Source: Cinnamomum chago
Taxonomy: Eukaryota > Streptophyta > Magnoliopsida > Laurales > Lauraceae
NCBI GenBank assembly: GCA_038049695.1
Contig: CP142452.1
Span: 55,076,501 to 55,140,500, forward strand
Direction: 5' to 3'
DNA length: 64,000 bases
A model generated the notes under the pieces. It was given only the letters and a program-made list of their open reading frames with translations. It searched no databases and had not been told where the DNA came from. A program made the position numbers and the translations under genes. This document shows positions 32,112 through 43,490 of this stretch, piece after piece (the stretch's first letter is position 1; the number at the start of each line of letters is the position of its first letter).

Positions 32112-34119
32112 TGTTGGGATTGGTGTATGCCCTAAAGCCCACTGACTGCACTCTCATCTCTGTAACTGGATATTTATTGGTTATTTAATGAAATGACATC
32201 TTTCTCTTTATACTTGTGTATATGTATGGTTGTGTAAGGCCCATTGTTTTCTAGTAAATGACTCAGGTGTGTAGTGGCTACACACAGTAAGGTCTGAGTC
32301 ATGGACACTTGAAACAATGAACTTGTTCATAACTGAGAGATGGAGTTGGGCACTTCATCTTGGTATAAGTTATAATGAGAAACTCTCCTATGTTCAGGGT
32401 GACTTACCTTAGTCACGGGAGGTCTTTCCCGGATTTATCTCATTAGTGCATGTGTCATGCATTGAACAGGACCACCTGTAGGTGTGATCTCTAAAATAGT
32501 ACTATCAAAGAGAGAGATCAAATCACCTCTTGCTACTGAGTGACCAGTGCTCTTAATCTTGAGCATTTGTGGATGAACTGATGAAGTCAAGTTCTTGTGC
32601 TTTAATTCACTATGGGTGAGATCCTTTTCATGGGTCAACAGCTCTGTGTTTTGGGTGCTCGGGCTTGATTAGTTGGGACGTGCAAATGCAATATGGAATC
32701 TATGCCATCATGAGATGGAATGATCGTCCCCTTAGAATTATCCGATTAATCATCAGAATCTAAGATCTTAGTATATGGATGTTCCATATGGATATTGAAC
32801 TTGTGGGTCGCTCCCTGGATCAAGAGAATGATATCCGGATGATGATTAGGTCAAGGGTATGAAGTTCTAAGGTTGAGATGTAATCAAGAAGGTAGATAGT
32901 ACATCGGTTAACCTACTTGATTATGGATGTTACATAGAGGGGCATTGTGGTCATTGTACTTGGTAGGTCAAAGACAATCGTCAATTTATGATGAGCTTCA
33001 ATTGCTATTTAATATTTGTCCCTGGAGTGCAACCATAACTCTTTAGTGGAATGAGTTAGGGTTAAAATGATCTTGATGTTGCTATGGGGTTAGCATGGAC
33101 ATTTTGGGAGCCAAGGGCAAATATGTCTTTTGGTCCCTTCTCTAGCCACTTTCCTAGATTGGCAAGGTTTCCTAAATTGTTTAAATGTGTGGAGAAATAA
33201 TTTTGAGTGTAAATTCAAATAGGCCCATGATGGCATACATGAATTACAACTCTAGAAAAAAATTATTTGTTGCATGGACCATAGTGTGTGTGGGCTAGCC
33301 AATGTGGTCCCTAGTATGTGGGTCCCAAGGTTGTGTAGGTCCTATCACTTGGAAGGATTTCTTTTTGTGCAAAATCTCCTTAAGTTTAGTAGGCTTCTAA
33401 TTTTATTTAGAAACTAAACTAGAAAGGAAAGGGGCTGGACGTCCACAATGGGGGTGGTTTCCTTTTTGGAAAGTTCCTATTTTCTCTCTTGGTTTCCTAG
33501 TTCAAGAGGCTTTCTCTCCAAGCTTTCAGCTATTATATATGGGGCTTCTCTTGGGCGTGAATGAGAAAATTGAGCATTAAGAAAGAGAGAAAAAAAAAAA
33601 AACTCTTGGGGCGTGGAAAAGAGAGAGAGCAGCCAGCCTTCTTCCTTGGACGTCCAAAGCTTTCTTGCACAAGAAACTACTCCTTGCTGGTCCACGTTTT
33701 GCTCCTTGAGAAAGACCATATCAGGTCTGGTTTTCTCACATAAAAATCAAGGAAAAACAGTAAGGAGGAAGCCTAGTTTGTTCCCACCAGCAATAGCCAA
33801 TCAGATTAGTAGAAAGGGGAATAGAGGAGAAGACTAGAAGGAACATTGGTGCAGAAAATTCCTGCAACCAGAATTATTTTCTGCTGGCTGATATCAGACC
33901 TTTGGAGCGTTCTTTTCAGAGGTTTTAAGTCTTCAAATCATCAGGTATATGTTCTCCTATGTATCTTATATGATTTAGACACATGTTGATCATGGTTTCA
34001 TGGATTTATATGCATGTATTCATGGCTGGAATCAGATCTGTTTTCTAGTTTTTAAAACTTGAATAAGCAGAAATCAGCCATGTTACTCTGATTTCAGATC
34101 TGATATGCATATTCTTTCA
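32112..34119 (+). repeat. 3' LTR of Copia-C
   Basis: 2008 bp, nearly identical to 24303-26310. It is followed by the target duplication GCTCC. Confidence 0.96.
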
Positions 34120-34124
34120 GCTCC

Positions 34125-36547
34125 AACCAGGACTATAAACATTGTGAACGAGACAATGATTATTAGATTCGTTCACATCAATTCTATTCCTACATCTATT
34201 CTTACTTTCTTTTTAAGATCCACTTCGTTGAAAATGATAATAGCAAAACCTACATTTTCCAAGCAAACAAGACTGGACTAGCAATAAAATTTCATTCTCA
34301 AGCTTTCTGATTGTTCCTAGCATTCATTTAGCATGGAATTATGAACCATCATCAAAGCTTTATCCTACTGCTTTGTGAGTTCTACCAGTTCAATCAACCC
34401 CTACTGTCATGTTTTATCTCATTCTAAACGATTATTATTCATATTGGCTCCCTAACTTGTAAATCCTCACTATATCATGGAGTCATGTCATAGAAATTCA
34501 ATTCATTCACATTGCATTAGCTTCAATCATCAAATTCTTTAAGTAAGATGGCCCTTATAGATCTTCACCCTTGATCCTTCACTCTACACCCCCCTTGATA
34601 AATGCATCTTCCCTTTGAAATCCAAAGAGTTTGGTATGATTTCTACGAACATGTCCTTGAGATTATATGACTGCACTTATGATTCATGTCAAGGCAGGGA
34701 CCTGGATTCCAAACTTAAATTTGGAATATCTGATATGATACAGATACTCTTCCCACTTCAACATTATCTGATATCACAATTTCAAAGTTGAAAGTTATGC
34801 ATATTGGATATCTTAGCCATTGGAGCACGTGAGCACAACAGATTCACTGTTGTGGTCCCTTGGACGCTCCCACTAGTTAATTGCTCTCCATCAAGGGCTA
34901 GTTGTTGCTCCCACTACAAGTCATTATATAAATAAATACAGATGAATGGAAAACATGGCTGGCCAACCCAACTTTCTATCAATCCACATGCTTTAAATTA
35001 AATTAACAAAACCCTCCACCTTTAAAGTTTTAATCCATTTATGAGACCCACTTTTAGTAAGTACCAAACAGGGGAAGGAACCATTGAATGATGAGGTCAA
35101 CCTTCTAATGATATTTTCACAGCCTGTACGTCACCCCTTAAACCGAAACCAGATTTTCTGTGGGCAAATATGTTTTTAAGTCTAGAAGGTCCATCCTAGA
35201 AATTTTTAGTGCCTTGATGATCACTAAAGTTCTGGGCTTGGGCTTTCATCCTCAGCCTATGTGCCTGATGAACTACTAAATATTTGCCACCACAACAAAT
35301 TCAACCTGGTCTGCCACATTTATAGCCCATATTTAAACAAGTTTGATATTGAGTTTTTCTTCACCTATTAGTTTTTCTCTGTAGTGTGGTATAGTCTAAC
35401 CCTTTGGTCCAAGAGAAAATCATGTTAACTGATAATCTTATTTTTACATCAAATGGCTATAAATGTCTAACAACCGACAGGGTTGTGTTGAATGCTTCCC
35501 CAAGTTACTAGACGCAGCGACCTTCAAGGTCAAGTTTTCAAGTGCCTAATACTGCTGGCTCGTTAAGTTATGGGACATAATGTTTTGACCCGGATCTCAC
35601 CCATGGGCCTCATAGTCAATAATCAACCAGCATTTTTTGTTGGCTCACTTGCAACCCCAATCACTACCAATAGTGAATGTGGTAGGATATTGTTAAACAA
35701 TCTATTTTTTGTTTGATATTCTTTAAGTAAGATGGGTTGGTAGGTGAGCTAACACCACCCCAAACAACCACCTCCATATTGTCCCCAACAACACATGAAA
35801 ACCTTTGCCAAGACCTGAACTTTAAAAAAAACCATAGACATGAAACATACCCCTCCAAACCATGAATCTCATTTCATACACAACTACTCCAACACTTCGA
35901 ATTCAATAAAAACATAAAACATATCTACAAGCAAATTAATATCAAACCATAGACATGAGTTCCATAGATATTATTCTAAAGCATCATTTTAGAGAGACCA
36001 AAAGGGTGAAGGAAAATCACCTGATTGTCACTGCTACATCAGCCAATCTGGCCGTCTTTGGTACTGTGTATCATGGTTCAAATTTCTGCAAAATTAAGCT
36101 TTCCCAATCAATCATGTCAGTTTTTATTGTAAAGTAAAGCATTCAAATAAAGAAACAAAAAAGGACCAAGTTCTATTATAGGAGAAACTACTGGAGCATG
36201 TGAAAAAAAACATAAATTATCAGACTTGTCATTGCAATCAATTACTTGAAATATCTTTGCTTCCTTTTCTGAGCATCCTACAATTCAAAAAGAATTCATA
36301 GCTGACAGTGGATAACAATTCATAAACATCGCAATGCTTTGTTACAAGAACAACAACACATGAAAAATCTCATCATATATTTGATGGTCATCAAGTTGAT
36401 CTAGGGTGTCAACTGCACAATAAAAACAATGCTACAAGTGTAATCAGAATCAATACCTTGTGGAGCAAGAGCATTCGGACAGCTAGATATGTGCCCCATA
36501 CCAGATTAAATAACCAAATAATTAGATAGACAAGAAAAGAAATTTAC
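34125..36547. other. CACTA internal non-coding
   Basis: AT-rich sequence. I find no convincing gene. A minus-strand block at about 36090-36020 has AG and GT borders but stops in all frames. Confidence 0.5.
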
Positions 36548-36686
36548 CTTCGGGTTTGGAATGTTTCAACTCTCTTGGAAGGGTTTCTTCATGCCTAACA
36601 AAACTCTCTATCACTTTGATGACTTCAAAGACAGACAGATGTACAAAAGAGATCCTCCCATGCATTGCAGCCAACATAAGGGGAGT
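36548..36686 (-). pseudogene. Possible captured host exon, ankyrin-like (TPLMLAAMHG)
   Basis: The minus strand shows a 139-base open block bordered by TTAG and GTAAAT. It begins TPLMLAAMHGRISFV, which matches the ankyrin-repeat consensus and resembles plant ankyrin/RING E3 ligases of the XB3/XBAT type. The following residues do not continue as a normal ankyrin repeat, so it is partial or misjoined. It lies downstream of the TnpA-like gene on the same strand and could be an exon of a transposon transcript. Confidence 0.4.
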
Positions 36687-36850
36687 CTAATCCAAAAAAA
36701 AAAGAACCAAAGATCAATGAACTTATCTTCACATTTCCATCTCAATTCCCAAAAAAGAATCCAACCCAATTCCCAAAATCAAATCTTCATTCACATTTCC
36801 AAGGTGTTGAAAATGCTACATTTTTAGTGTTTATAAATTTTGACTAGTTA

Positions 36851-38011
36851 TTATGTTAAAATTTCAATAGAATAATCTACTAACCAAAGAGTCGCATCAT
36901 GATCTCCAGTAGATGTGCCATCACCAGCAGAAGAGGTCCCTCTCGTGATGTCGTGAAAGCTGGTCAGATCTATCCCTGTCGCAGCTGCCAACTGTTGAAC
37001 GAGGGCCTCAAGTGTCCGTTTCCTCTTATCCTGCTCAGCTACCCTCCTATCCTGCTCAGCCTGCCTCTGATCCTGTTCAGCTTGCCTCCGACCCTGCTCA
37101 GCTAGTTGCTCCCGCAGGGCGATCACCTCAGGATCTGGTGTCCGAGACTGTGTGGAAGATGCAGAGGTCCTCGTATATATGCCATACCCTTTTAAGTATC
37201 CCGACCTCTGCCCAAGCACCTCAACAACAATCTGCTCCTGAGTCATCGGAGCTGTGACAGAGGGCTGCGACTGCTCCTCAGTCCGCTGCACCAAGGCCTC
37301 CTGCCATTTAAATAAAAAAATGATTTAGAATGCTTTTATGACATTATTTATCAAAATTGATTTATTAGCAAACGTACATGTCTCTGCTGAGCCACCTCAT
37401 TTACCCACTGATTACTCTTTACTCTGTAGTGAGTGTCGCGGAAGAATTGAGTAATAGGCGGCGCTTGACCGGCATTCTGTGCCCTTTGTCATTTGAAATA
37501 GCTTTGTATTAGATATGAACTTAGCTACATATTGATAAATTAATAAACTTAATCTAGTTTCTTCATATGAATATAATTAGTACCATCAGAGACATTCTCG
37601 ATACAAATGACCTGGAGCCACTAGTATGATTATATGGCAGCTTGGCTCGACTCTCTTGAGCTTTTTTCGACTTTGCCTACATAGAAAAACAATAATACAA
37701 TGCAGTCATTTATAAAATCATTACTAATAGAATTACGTCATTTGAGACCAAGATGTCTCGTCATTTACATCATCATCTTCGGGGGGAATGTAGTTATCAT
37801 CCTTATCATTCCCACTAACATTCCTCTTTCCCTTCTCGTTTGTCCCTTGAGCCGAACCAAATATAGTGCGTGCGGTCGGCGGGAGCCCTAGAGATGCAAG
37901 TTTTTCTGCATTCTGCTTAATTGTTTTTTTTCTCTTTAATAAATAATTGGATGCTTGCACTTGACGGGACAACTCTCCTGGTTTGACCCATTTTCTTCCT
38001 CCGTTTGGCAT
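36851..38011 (-). CDS. TnpA-like (Transposase_24-type) protein of the CACTA element, four exons
   Basis: Likely the DNA-binding accessory protein that recognises subterminal repeats. Minus-strand exons 38011-37769, 37676-37584, 37476-37378 and 37300-36851 have lengths that keep phase 0 at every junction and GT...AG borders. The joined frame is about 294 residues with no stop. Typical blocks: IKQNAEKLASLGL; ESRAKLPYNHTSGSRSF; FFRDTHYR..QWVNEVAQQRH; VVEVLGQRSGYLKGYG; then a Glu/Gln-rich coiled coil (EQDQRQAEQDRRVAEQ). These are features of plant En/Spm-type TnpA-like proteins. An alternative donor (G|GTTAGT at 36895-36890) could link to a further exon. It follows the TNP2 gene on the same strand, the usual CACTA order. 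Confidence 0.8.
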
Positions 38012-38182
38012 CTTTTGCAACTATTATATATAGAAATAAGAATAAAATGTGAAATGTAGAAATGTCTTATCTATATATGAAGAAATCAGAAGAGAAAAAG
38101 AAATTGAAACCAATGTCATTATGTAAGACAAGATCTTTATTAATTTACTTAATCATTACATGTGCAAAAACTGAAACAAACA

Positions 38183-41100
38183 CTACATGTCAAATTCCAT
38201 GTCATCATCTTCTTGACTATGAACATCATTTTCTTCTTCATCTTCGTACTCCGCCAATGTTTCATCCTCATCTTGGCCATCCTCGTCTACTGACTCATCA
38301 CTGAGAACGATCTCATGATCTATATCATCCCTAGAGTATTGGACACTAGTACCATCGACGAGGACTGGGACAACAAACGTCGTTTCGTCTTGTTGAAATG
38401 CATCATTAGGCACATCGTCGTCGTCATCCCGCTTAGCGGGTACATCCCATACTCCCCGAGGCTTGACCCGTTCTACGACTCTCCAATTTTTTCCTCTGCT
38501 TGTGTCATTGACGTAAAAGACTTGTGTCACGTTACTTGGGAGGACAAATGGATCATCTGTACACCAACGACCCGTGATATCAATGCTTGTAACATGGTCT
38601 TCGATGTTTATCTTGTGCTTGGTACTAGTGTTGTACCATTCACATTCAAATAAGACCACCTTACCCCCGTGTCGATAGGACAATTCCCAGACTTTGCAGA
38701 TATAGCCATAGTAGTCGTGTTTCACCCCTTCGTATTCCCCTTCCACGACCAAGCCGCTACTCTAGCTCCTACGGCACTTCTCACGGTCTATAGTGTGGAA
38801 TCGGACGCAATTGCAATCACATCCCTGGTAAAGATTCACCAGGGATCTAGGGCCATCTGCTAATGACCACATCTCATCGGAAGCTTCCGATGACCCTAGA
38901 GTTCACAATTGATTCATCTACATAAGAAGATTAAGACAAATGTATTAGACTAATGTTATTAAAGTGTAATCGAATAATATCTAGCAATTAAAATGAAAAT
39001 ATTTTATATGTCTTACCCGTTGTTTAAACCATCCTGCAAATTCTTTTCGTTGTATCTGACCGACATCTCCACAAGTTTGATCTTGCATTGAATTCTTGTG
39101 TTCCCTACTCAAGATAGCTTCCAATAAATAAGTAAGAGTAGAGACTGAATAAAGGAATTAACGAGCAATGTATAAATATGGCTAGATTGAAGCACATACT
39201 GTAGATACGGCTCCACCTCGGGGCAATTATTTAGCACAAACCAATGAGCCATGTCACGCTCTCTTTGAGAAGGATCATGTGCCCTTGGCTTCAGTCCGAT
39301 GGGACGGATAGTTTGTGTGAAGCCCGACATCCCCGGGCCACGTTCGCCACCATCATCATAACGCTGTACTTGATCAGTCTGCCTTAAATACATTGAGCAA
39401 AAAGTGAGGCACTCTTTGACAATGTAAGCCTCGGCGATCGAACCTTCAGGCCGAGCTCGGTTGCGAACGTACCCTTTTAGGGTCTTCAGAAACCTTTAAA
39501 CAACCAGTGATAACAATTACGATTTTCAATGCATGGCAATTTCACTAATACATAAATAATTAATCAATGGTCAACAACTATTACCTTTCTATCGGGTACA
39601 TCCATCGATATTGCACCGGTCCACCAAGTATGGCTTCGCGTGGCAAGTGAACCGATAGATGAACCATCACATCAAAGAAAGCAGGAGGAGAAATCCTCTC
39701 CAGCTTGCACAATATTAAAACTATCTGCTCCTCCAATTTTTTCAAATCATTGTGTCTTTGTGTTTTCGAACAGATGTCTTGGAAAAAGCTGCCTAACTCA
39801 AATAATGTTGTACAAATATCCTTATTCCGAAAGCCGCGCATGCCAATAGGAAGGATGTGTTGGATAAGGATATGACAATCATGGCTCTTTAAACCAGCTA
39901 ATTTATCATTTTTCGAGGTTACACACCTCGAGAGGTTTGCCGCATAGCTGTCTGGGTATTTGATCGACTTCAAAAATTCATAAAACCCATCTCTATGTTT
40001 TGGTTCCAGAGTGTAAGAGGCACGCGGCTTCAAGCAGGATCCATCGCCCCTCTCCACTAGATGCAACTCTGGCCTGATGCCCATATTTTTCAAATCCTTA
40101 CGCGCTTTATCGGTGTCCTTGTTTTTGCCCTTTATGCCCAAAATTGTTCCAACCAAAGATACACAGATGTTCTTCTCAATGTGCATAGGATCAAGGTTGT
40201 GTCGGAGTTTTTTGCACTTCCAGTAGGGCCATTCAAATAGGATGCTTTTCTTTGTCCAATTCAGTTCTCCAGAGTCATGAGGTCTTTTGTTATTCTTGCC
40301 AAACTTGACCGGCACTAGTTCTTCTAGCTGGTCTAGTACCTTTTACCGCGGTAAATCCAAAGAATTCTTTTCACGCTCAGGCTGACCGTTGAAGGCCTTG
40401 CTTCTACGCCATTGGTGGTTCAGTCCAAGTATTTTCGATGGCCAATGTACCCAATCTTATCTTTCAACTTCACCCCTAACGAGTCGTCGTTACACGAGGG
40501 GCAAGCGTTATAACCTTTAGTGCTCCACCCAGACAAGTTACCATACGCAGGAAAGTCATTTATCGTCCACATCACAACTGCATGCATTTGAAATGTCTGT
40601 TTAGTGGAGGCATCATAAGTCGATACACCATGATCCCACAACTCCTTCAACTCATCAACCAAGGGCCTTAGATATACATCGATATCGTTTCCCGGTGAGT
40701 TTGGTCCTAGAATAAGTAATGACATCATCAAGAATGGCTCCTTCATGCACATCCATGGTGGCAAATTATAGGGCATAAGTATGACAGGCCACATGCTATA
40801 AGAGGTGCTCATGTTACCGAAAGGATTGAATCCATCGGTGGCTAACCCCAGCTTCACATTACGTGTCTCTTGGGCAAACTCTGGATATTTCTTATCAAAT
40901 TCTTTCCATTCCACTGAATCAGCCGGATGCCGCACTATCCCATCATCAACGCGCTTATCACTGTGCCATCTCATCTCTGTGGCTGTCTTCCTTAACATAT
41001 ACAATCTGCGTAACCTCGGTATCAATGGGAAGTAACGGAGCACCTTATGAGGGATCTTCTTTCGCTTGCCATCATTGACCTTGTACCTAGGCTCTTCACA

Positions 41101-41697
41101 TTCTGGACATTTATCCAATTGAGCATTCTCCTTCCAATACAACACACAATTGTGTTTGCAGGCATCTATGTTCTTGTATCCCATGCCCAAGTCCCGTAAT
41201 AATTTCTTCGCCTCGTAAACTTAGGCCGGCACTACATGACCTTCAGGTAAGAAGTCCTTAAAAATCTGCAGAACCTTGTCGAACGACTTGTTGCTACGCT
41301 GAGAAGCCTTGAACAAACTTTCAAAATCCTGCACATCATCCCTCTCTTGAGTATCTTCATCCAAGTAAGTTCCCCTACGATGGTCCTCTATCAACTCATC
41401 GTATTCATCCTGATTATCTTCTGATTCATCATCGCTCTCATCCGAATCATCGGGTTGAACTATAGGTTCCCCGTGCAATATCCACCGTAGGTATGAGACC
41501 ATCATTCCATGAATGTGCAAATGATCTCTCACGGTTACATAGTCTTGCTTCCGATGGTTACAACAATCGTTACATGGGCAGGTAATCAACACTTTACCGG
41601 GGGAATTCGCCTTTGCAAAATCAATAAATGAGTTCACACCAGCTATGTACTCAGCACTAAATCGGTTCTGATAATGTAATAGCCAACTCCTGTCCAT
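38183..41697 (-). pseudogene. TNP2-type CACTA transposase (TNPD-like), broken
   Basis: TNP2 cuts and joins CACTA ends. Minus strand from ATG 41697: transposase-associated domain (MDRSWLLHYQNRFSAEYIAGVNSFIDFA..CPCNDC), then the TNP2 core (YKNIDACKHNCVLYW.., RWHSDKR, LATDGFNPFG, LPPWMCMKEPFLMM, W..KGYNACPSC; then LDPMHIEKNICVSLVGTIL, SHDCHILIQHILPI), then a DUF4216-type C-terminus (VVLFECEWYNT.., DPFVLPSNVTQVFYV) with an acidic tail. Introns: 39584-39494 is GT...AG in phase, and others follow near 39199 and 39010. Breaks: stop 41221-41223, frameshift near 40425, stop 40343-40345, stop 38762-38764. The element therefore cannot supply this transposase itself. Confidence 0.93.
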
Positions 41698-41977
41698 ATC
41701 TGACCTAATCACAAGTAATTAGAAATTATCAACAATGGGTCAGTCCTTGTATTCTTATTATTCATGCATTTCTTACCTAATCTAACCAAAATGAACCAGC
41801 AGTAGAAAATGCATGTTTGGAGACCCAATGTTGAACATTGGTTAAGGATCTATGCATGAATGTCATAGCTATGTTCAGTTGATAATCTTTTCCTCTAAAC
41901 TCAGTTTTTCCTTTTCTAGTTAACATGTTATACAAAATGAATTAACTTGCCTCTCTTTTGGATGGTGGTGTTTGCAG

Positions 41978-42108
41978 GTTGATCAATATTGCATCTTCTT
42001 GCGACAAGTATCAAACGTCAGAAGATGAATTGAAGAAGACAATGGAAAAAGCTAACAATTTAATTGTTGACATTTTGAAGAAAAAACCACAATTAAAGTG
42101 CTTTTGAT
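41978..42108 (+). pseudogene. Candidate captured exon on the plus strand, unknown protein
   Basis: After TTTGCAG at 41971-41977 a frame is open for about 42 codons ([19 protein letters not shown]..) to a TGA near 42106. It is helical and charged. It lies 75 bp before the RFC-like exon in the same orientation, so both may come from one host locus. I do not recognise it. Confidence 0.35.
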
Positions 42109-42183
42109 GTGATTTTTTTTAATTTCTTTTTAATTTTTTTTAATCATTTTTTAATTTTATTTTTAATTTTTTTCCATATTCAG

Positions 42184-42294
42184 GTTGCTCAGGGAGTTGA
42201 TAGTCACTTCATATTTGAAGGTCCTCCTGGAGTGGGGAAGAAAACCATGGTTGGGGCTTTTCTAAGAGAAGCTTTTGGACCTGATACGTTAAAG
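42184..42294 (+). pseudogene. Captured host exon, replication factor C subunit 3-like P-loop
   Basis: A 111-base block bordered by a T-rich tract plus CAG and by GTAACA encodes 37 residues in phase 0: HFIFEGPPGVGKKTMVG and FLREAFGPDTLK. The Walker A motif GPPGVGKKT followed by LRE.(Y/F)G is typical of clamp-loader small subunits and related plant AAA ATPases (RFC3-like). It lies on the strand opposite the transposase genes. No neighbouring AAA motifs (Walker B, sensor) are present, so it is a fragment, not a gene. Transduplication of host exons is known for CACTA elements. Confidence 0.7.
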
Positions 42295-43327
42295 GTAACA
42301 ATCAATAAAACCTAAAGCAAATGCCATCTGCCTTTTATATGAGTTACTCTTATGGACTAAGAGTTCATTTCATGTGGTTATGTTGTTCTTTTCTTGGGTG
42401 ATTGTTTAATAGCTATGGCTGTTCGTTTTCCTATCTAACATGCTTAAACATTTTTCCTGGTACTTTATTTCACAGCTTTTAGAATGGTAACTAATGCATT
42501 TTGGGTTTCATGAACATCCAGTACTATGTATCATGCAGTTCCCTTCTTTAACGACTGCCATGCTAATATTGCAAAATAAAAGTTCATTGTTGTTTGAATC
42601 TATTACCAAATTTTGGACAGTAAAGAAAGGTTGGAGTAATGCTCATTAAAAACTAAATTAAGAAAAAACAAAAACATTTATATCTCAAATTGGAAATTCT
42701 GAAAATATTTCCACCATTGTATTGGTTGTTATTATTGCTATGTACACTTATAATGATTTTCGGCAATGGTTGTAATCAATTGATTATGCTTTCTGACATA
42801 CTTTCTCTGATCAAAATTTTGTGAACTCATAATATTGGCAAAAGCCTAATAACAAAAGGCAATATGGTGCTCAAGAGAAGCTAACAGAAATATAAATTTC
42901 TTTCACTTGAGAACTATTAATAGATGGAAGATAATGACAATGACATGGGTGAGAGGATGAGATTTTCCTACACCTAAAATCATTTGAACCTCCAAGAGGC
43001 CTCATACAAAAAGGAAAAAAGTAACAAAAAACCCTCTTAGCAAGCCTATCGAATCCTAGAAAATAGTATTCTTTTGTTTCCTCCCTTTGTCTACTGTAAA
43101 AAAGGCCTATCGAGCTCTTTTTTACAAGTTTTTTTCCAAATCGAATAGCTCAAGTAGCTATGACAATTTCTCCTTAAATTGCCAAAAAAACAAAAACAAA
43201 AAAAAATTTCTTACAAATGTAACAATTTTAGTGCCATACATAGACATTCCATTCCACAGTACAAGCAACCTTACAATATAAACCCAACATTCAATTCATT
43301 CCATCTCATTATAAGTTCAAAGAATTA
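42295..43327. other. CACTA internal, non-coding
   Basis: AT-rich and intron-like; it may be host intron carried along with the RFC-like exon. No gene seen. Confidence 0.45.
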
Positions 43328-43490
43328 AAAGGAAAATTACCAGGATGAACAAGACTCCTACAATCACCAGACGAACAACGCAGTCTAACCACGAAAGATG
43401 CAATTGGAGGCTGATCTTTGTTAAGATTGGATATCACTGGATACAACTTAACATACAAAAGCCGATTTTTCTCCACGGATAAGTGCCTGT
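43328..43490 (-). pseudogene. Candidate captured exon on the minus strand, unknown protein
   Basis: Minus strand: TTTACAG precedes, GTAATT follows, and between them one frame is fully open for about 49 codons with protein-like composition (HLSVEKNRLLYVKLYP.., ..PPIASFVVRLRCSS). The codons look host-like rather than low-complexity. I do not recognise the family. Confidence 0.4.

Larger units (their letters stand above)
24303..34119 (+). mobile_element. Copia-C, young and nearly intact Ty1/copia retrotransposon
   Basis: Two 2008-bp LTRs (24303-26310, 32112-34119) with only two differences seen by eye (G/A near 24367/32176 and T/C near 24338/32147). Target duplication GCTCC at 24298-24302 and 34120-34124. 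Primer site, leader, gag-protease, integrase-RT-RNase H and polypurine tract are all present. Same family as Copia-B. Confidence 0.97.

Noticed and set aside
34125..36547. Host gene between Copia-C and the TnpA-like gene
   Set aside because: I looked for exons with splice borders on both strands; only stop-containing blocks were found, apart from the ankyrin-like fragment listed separately.
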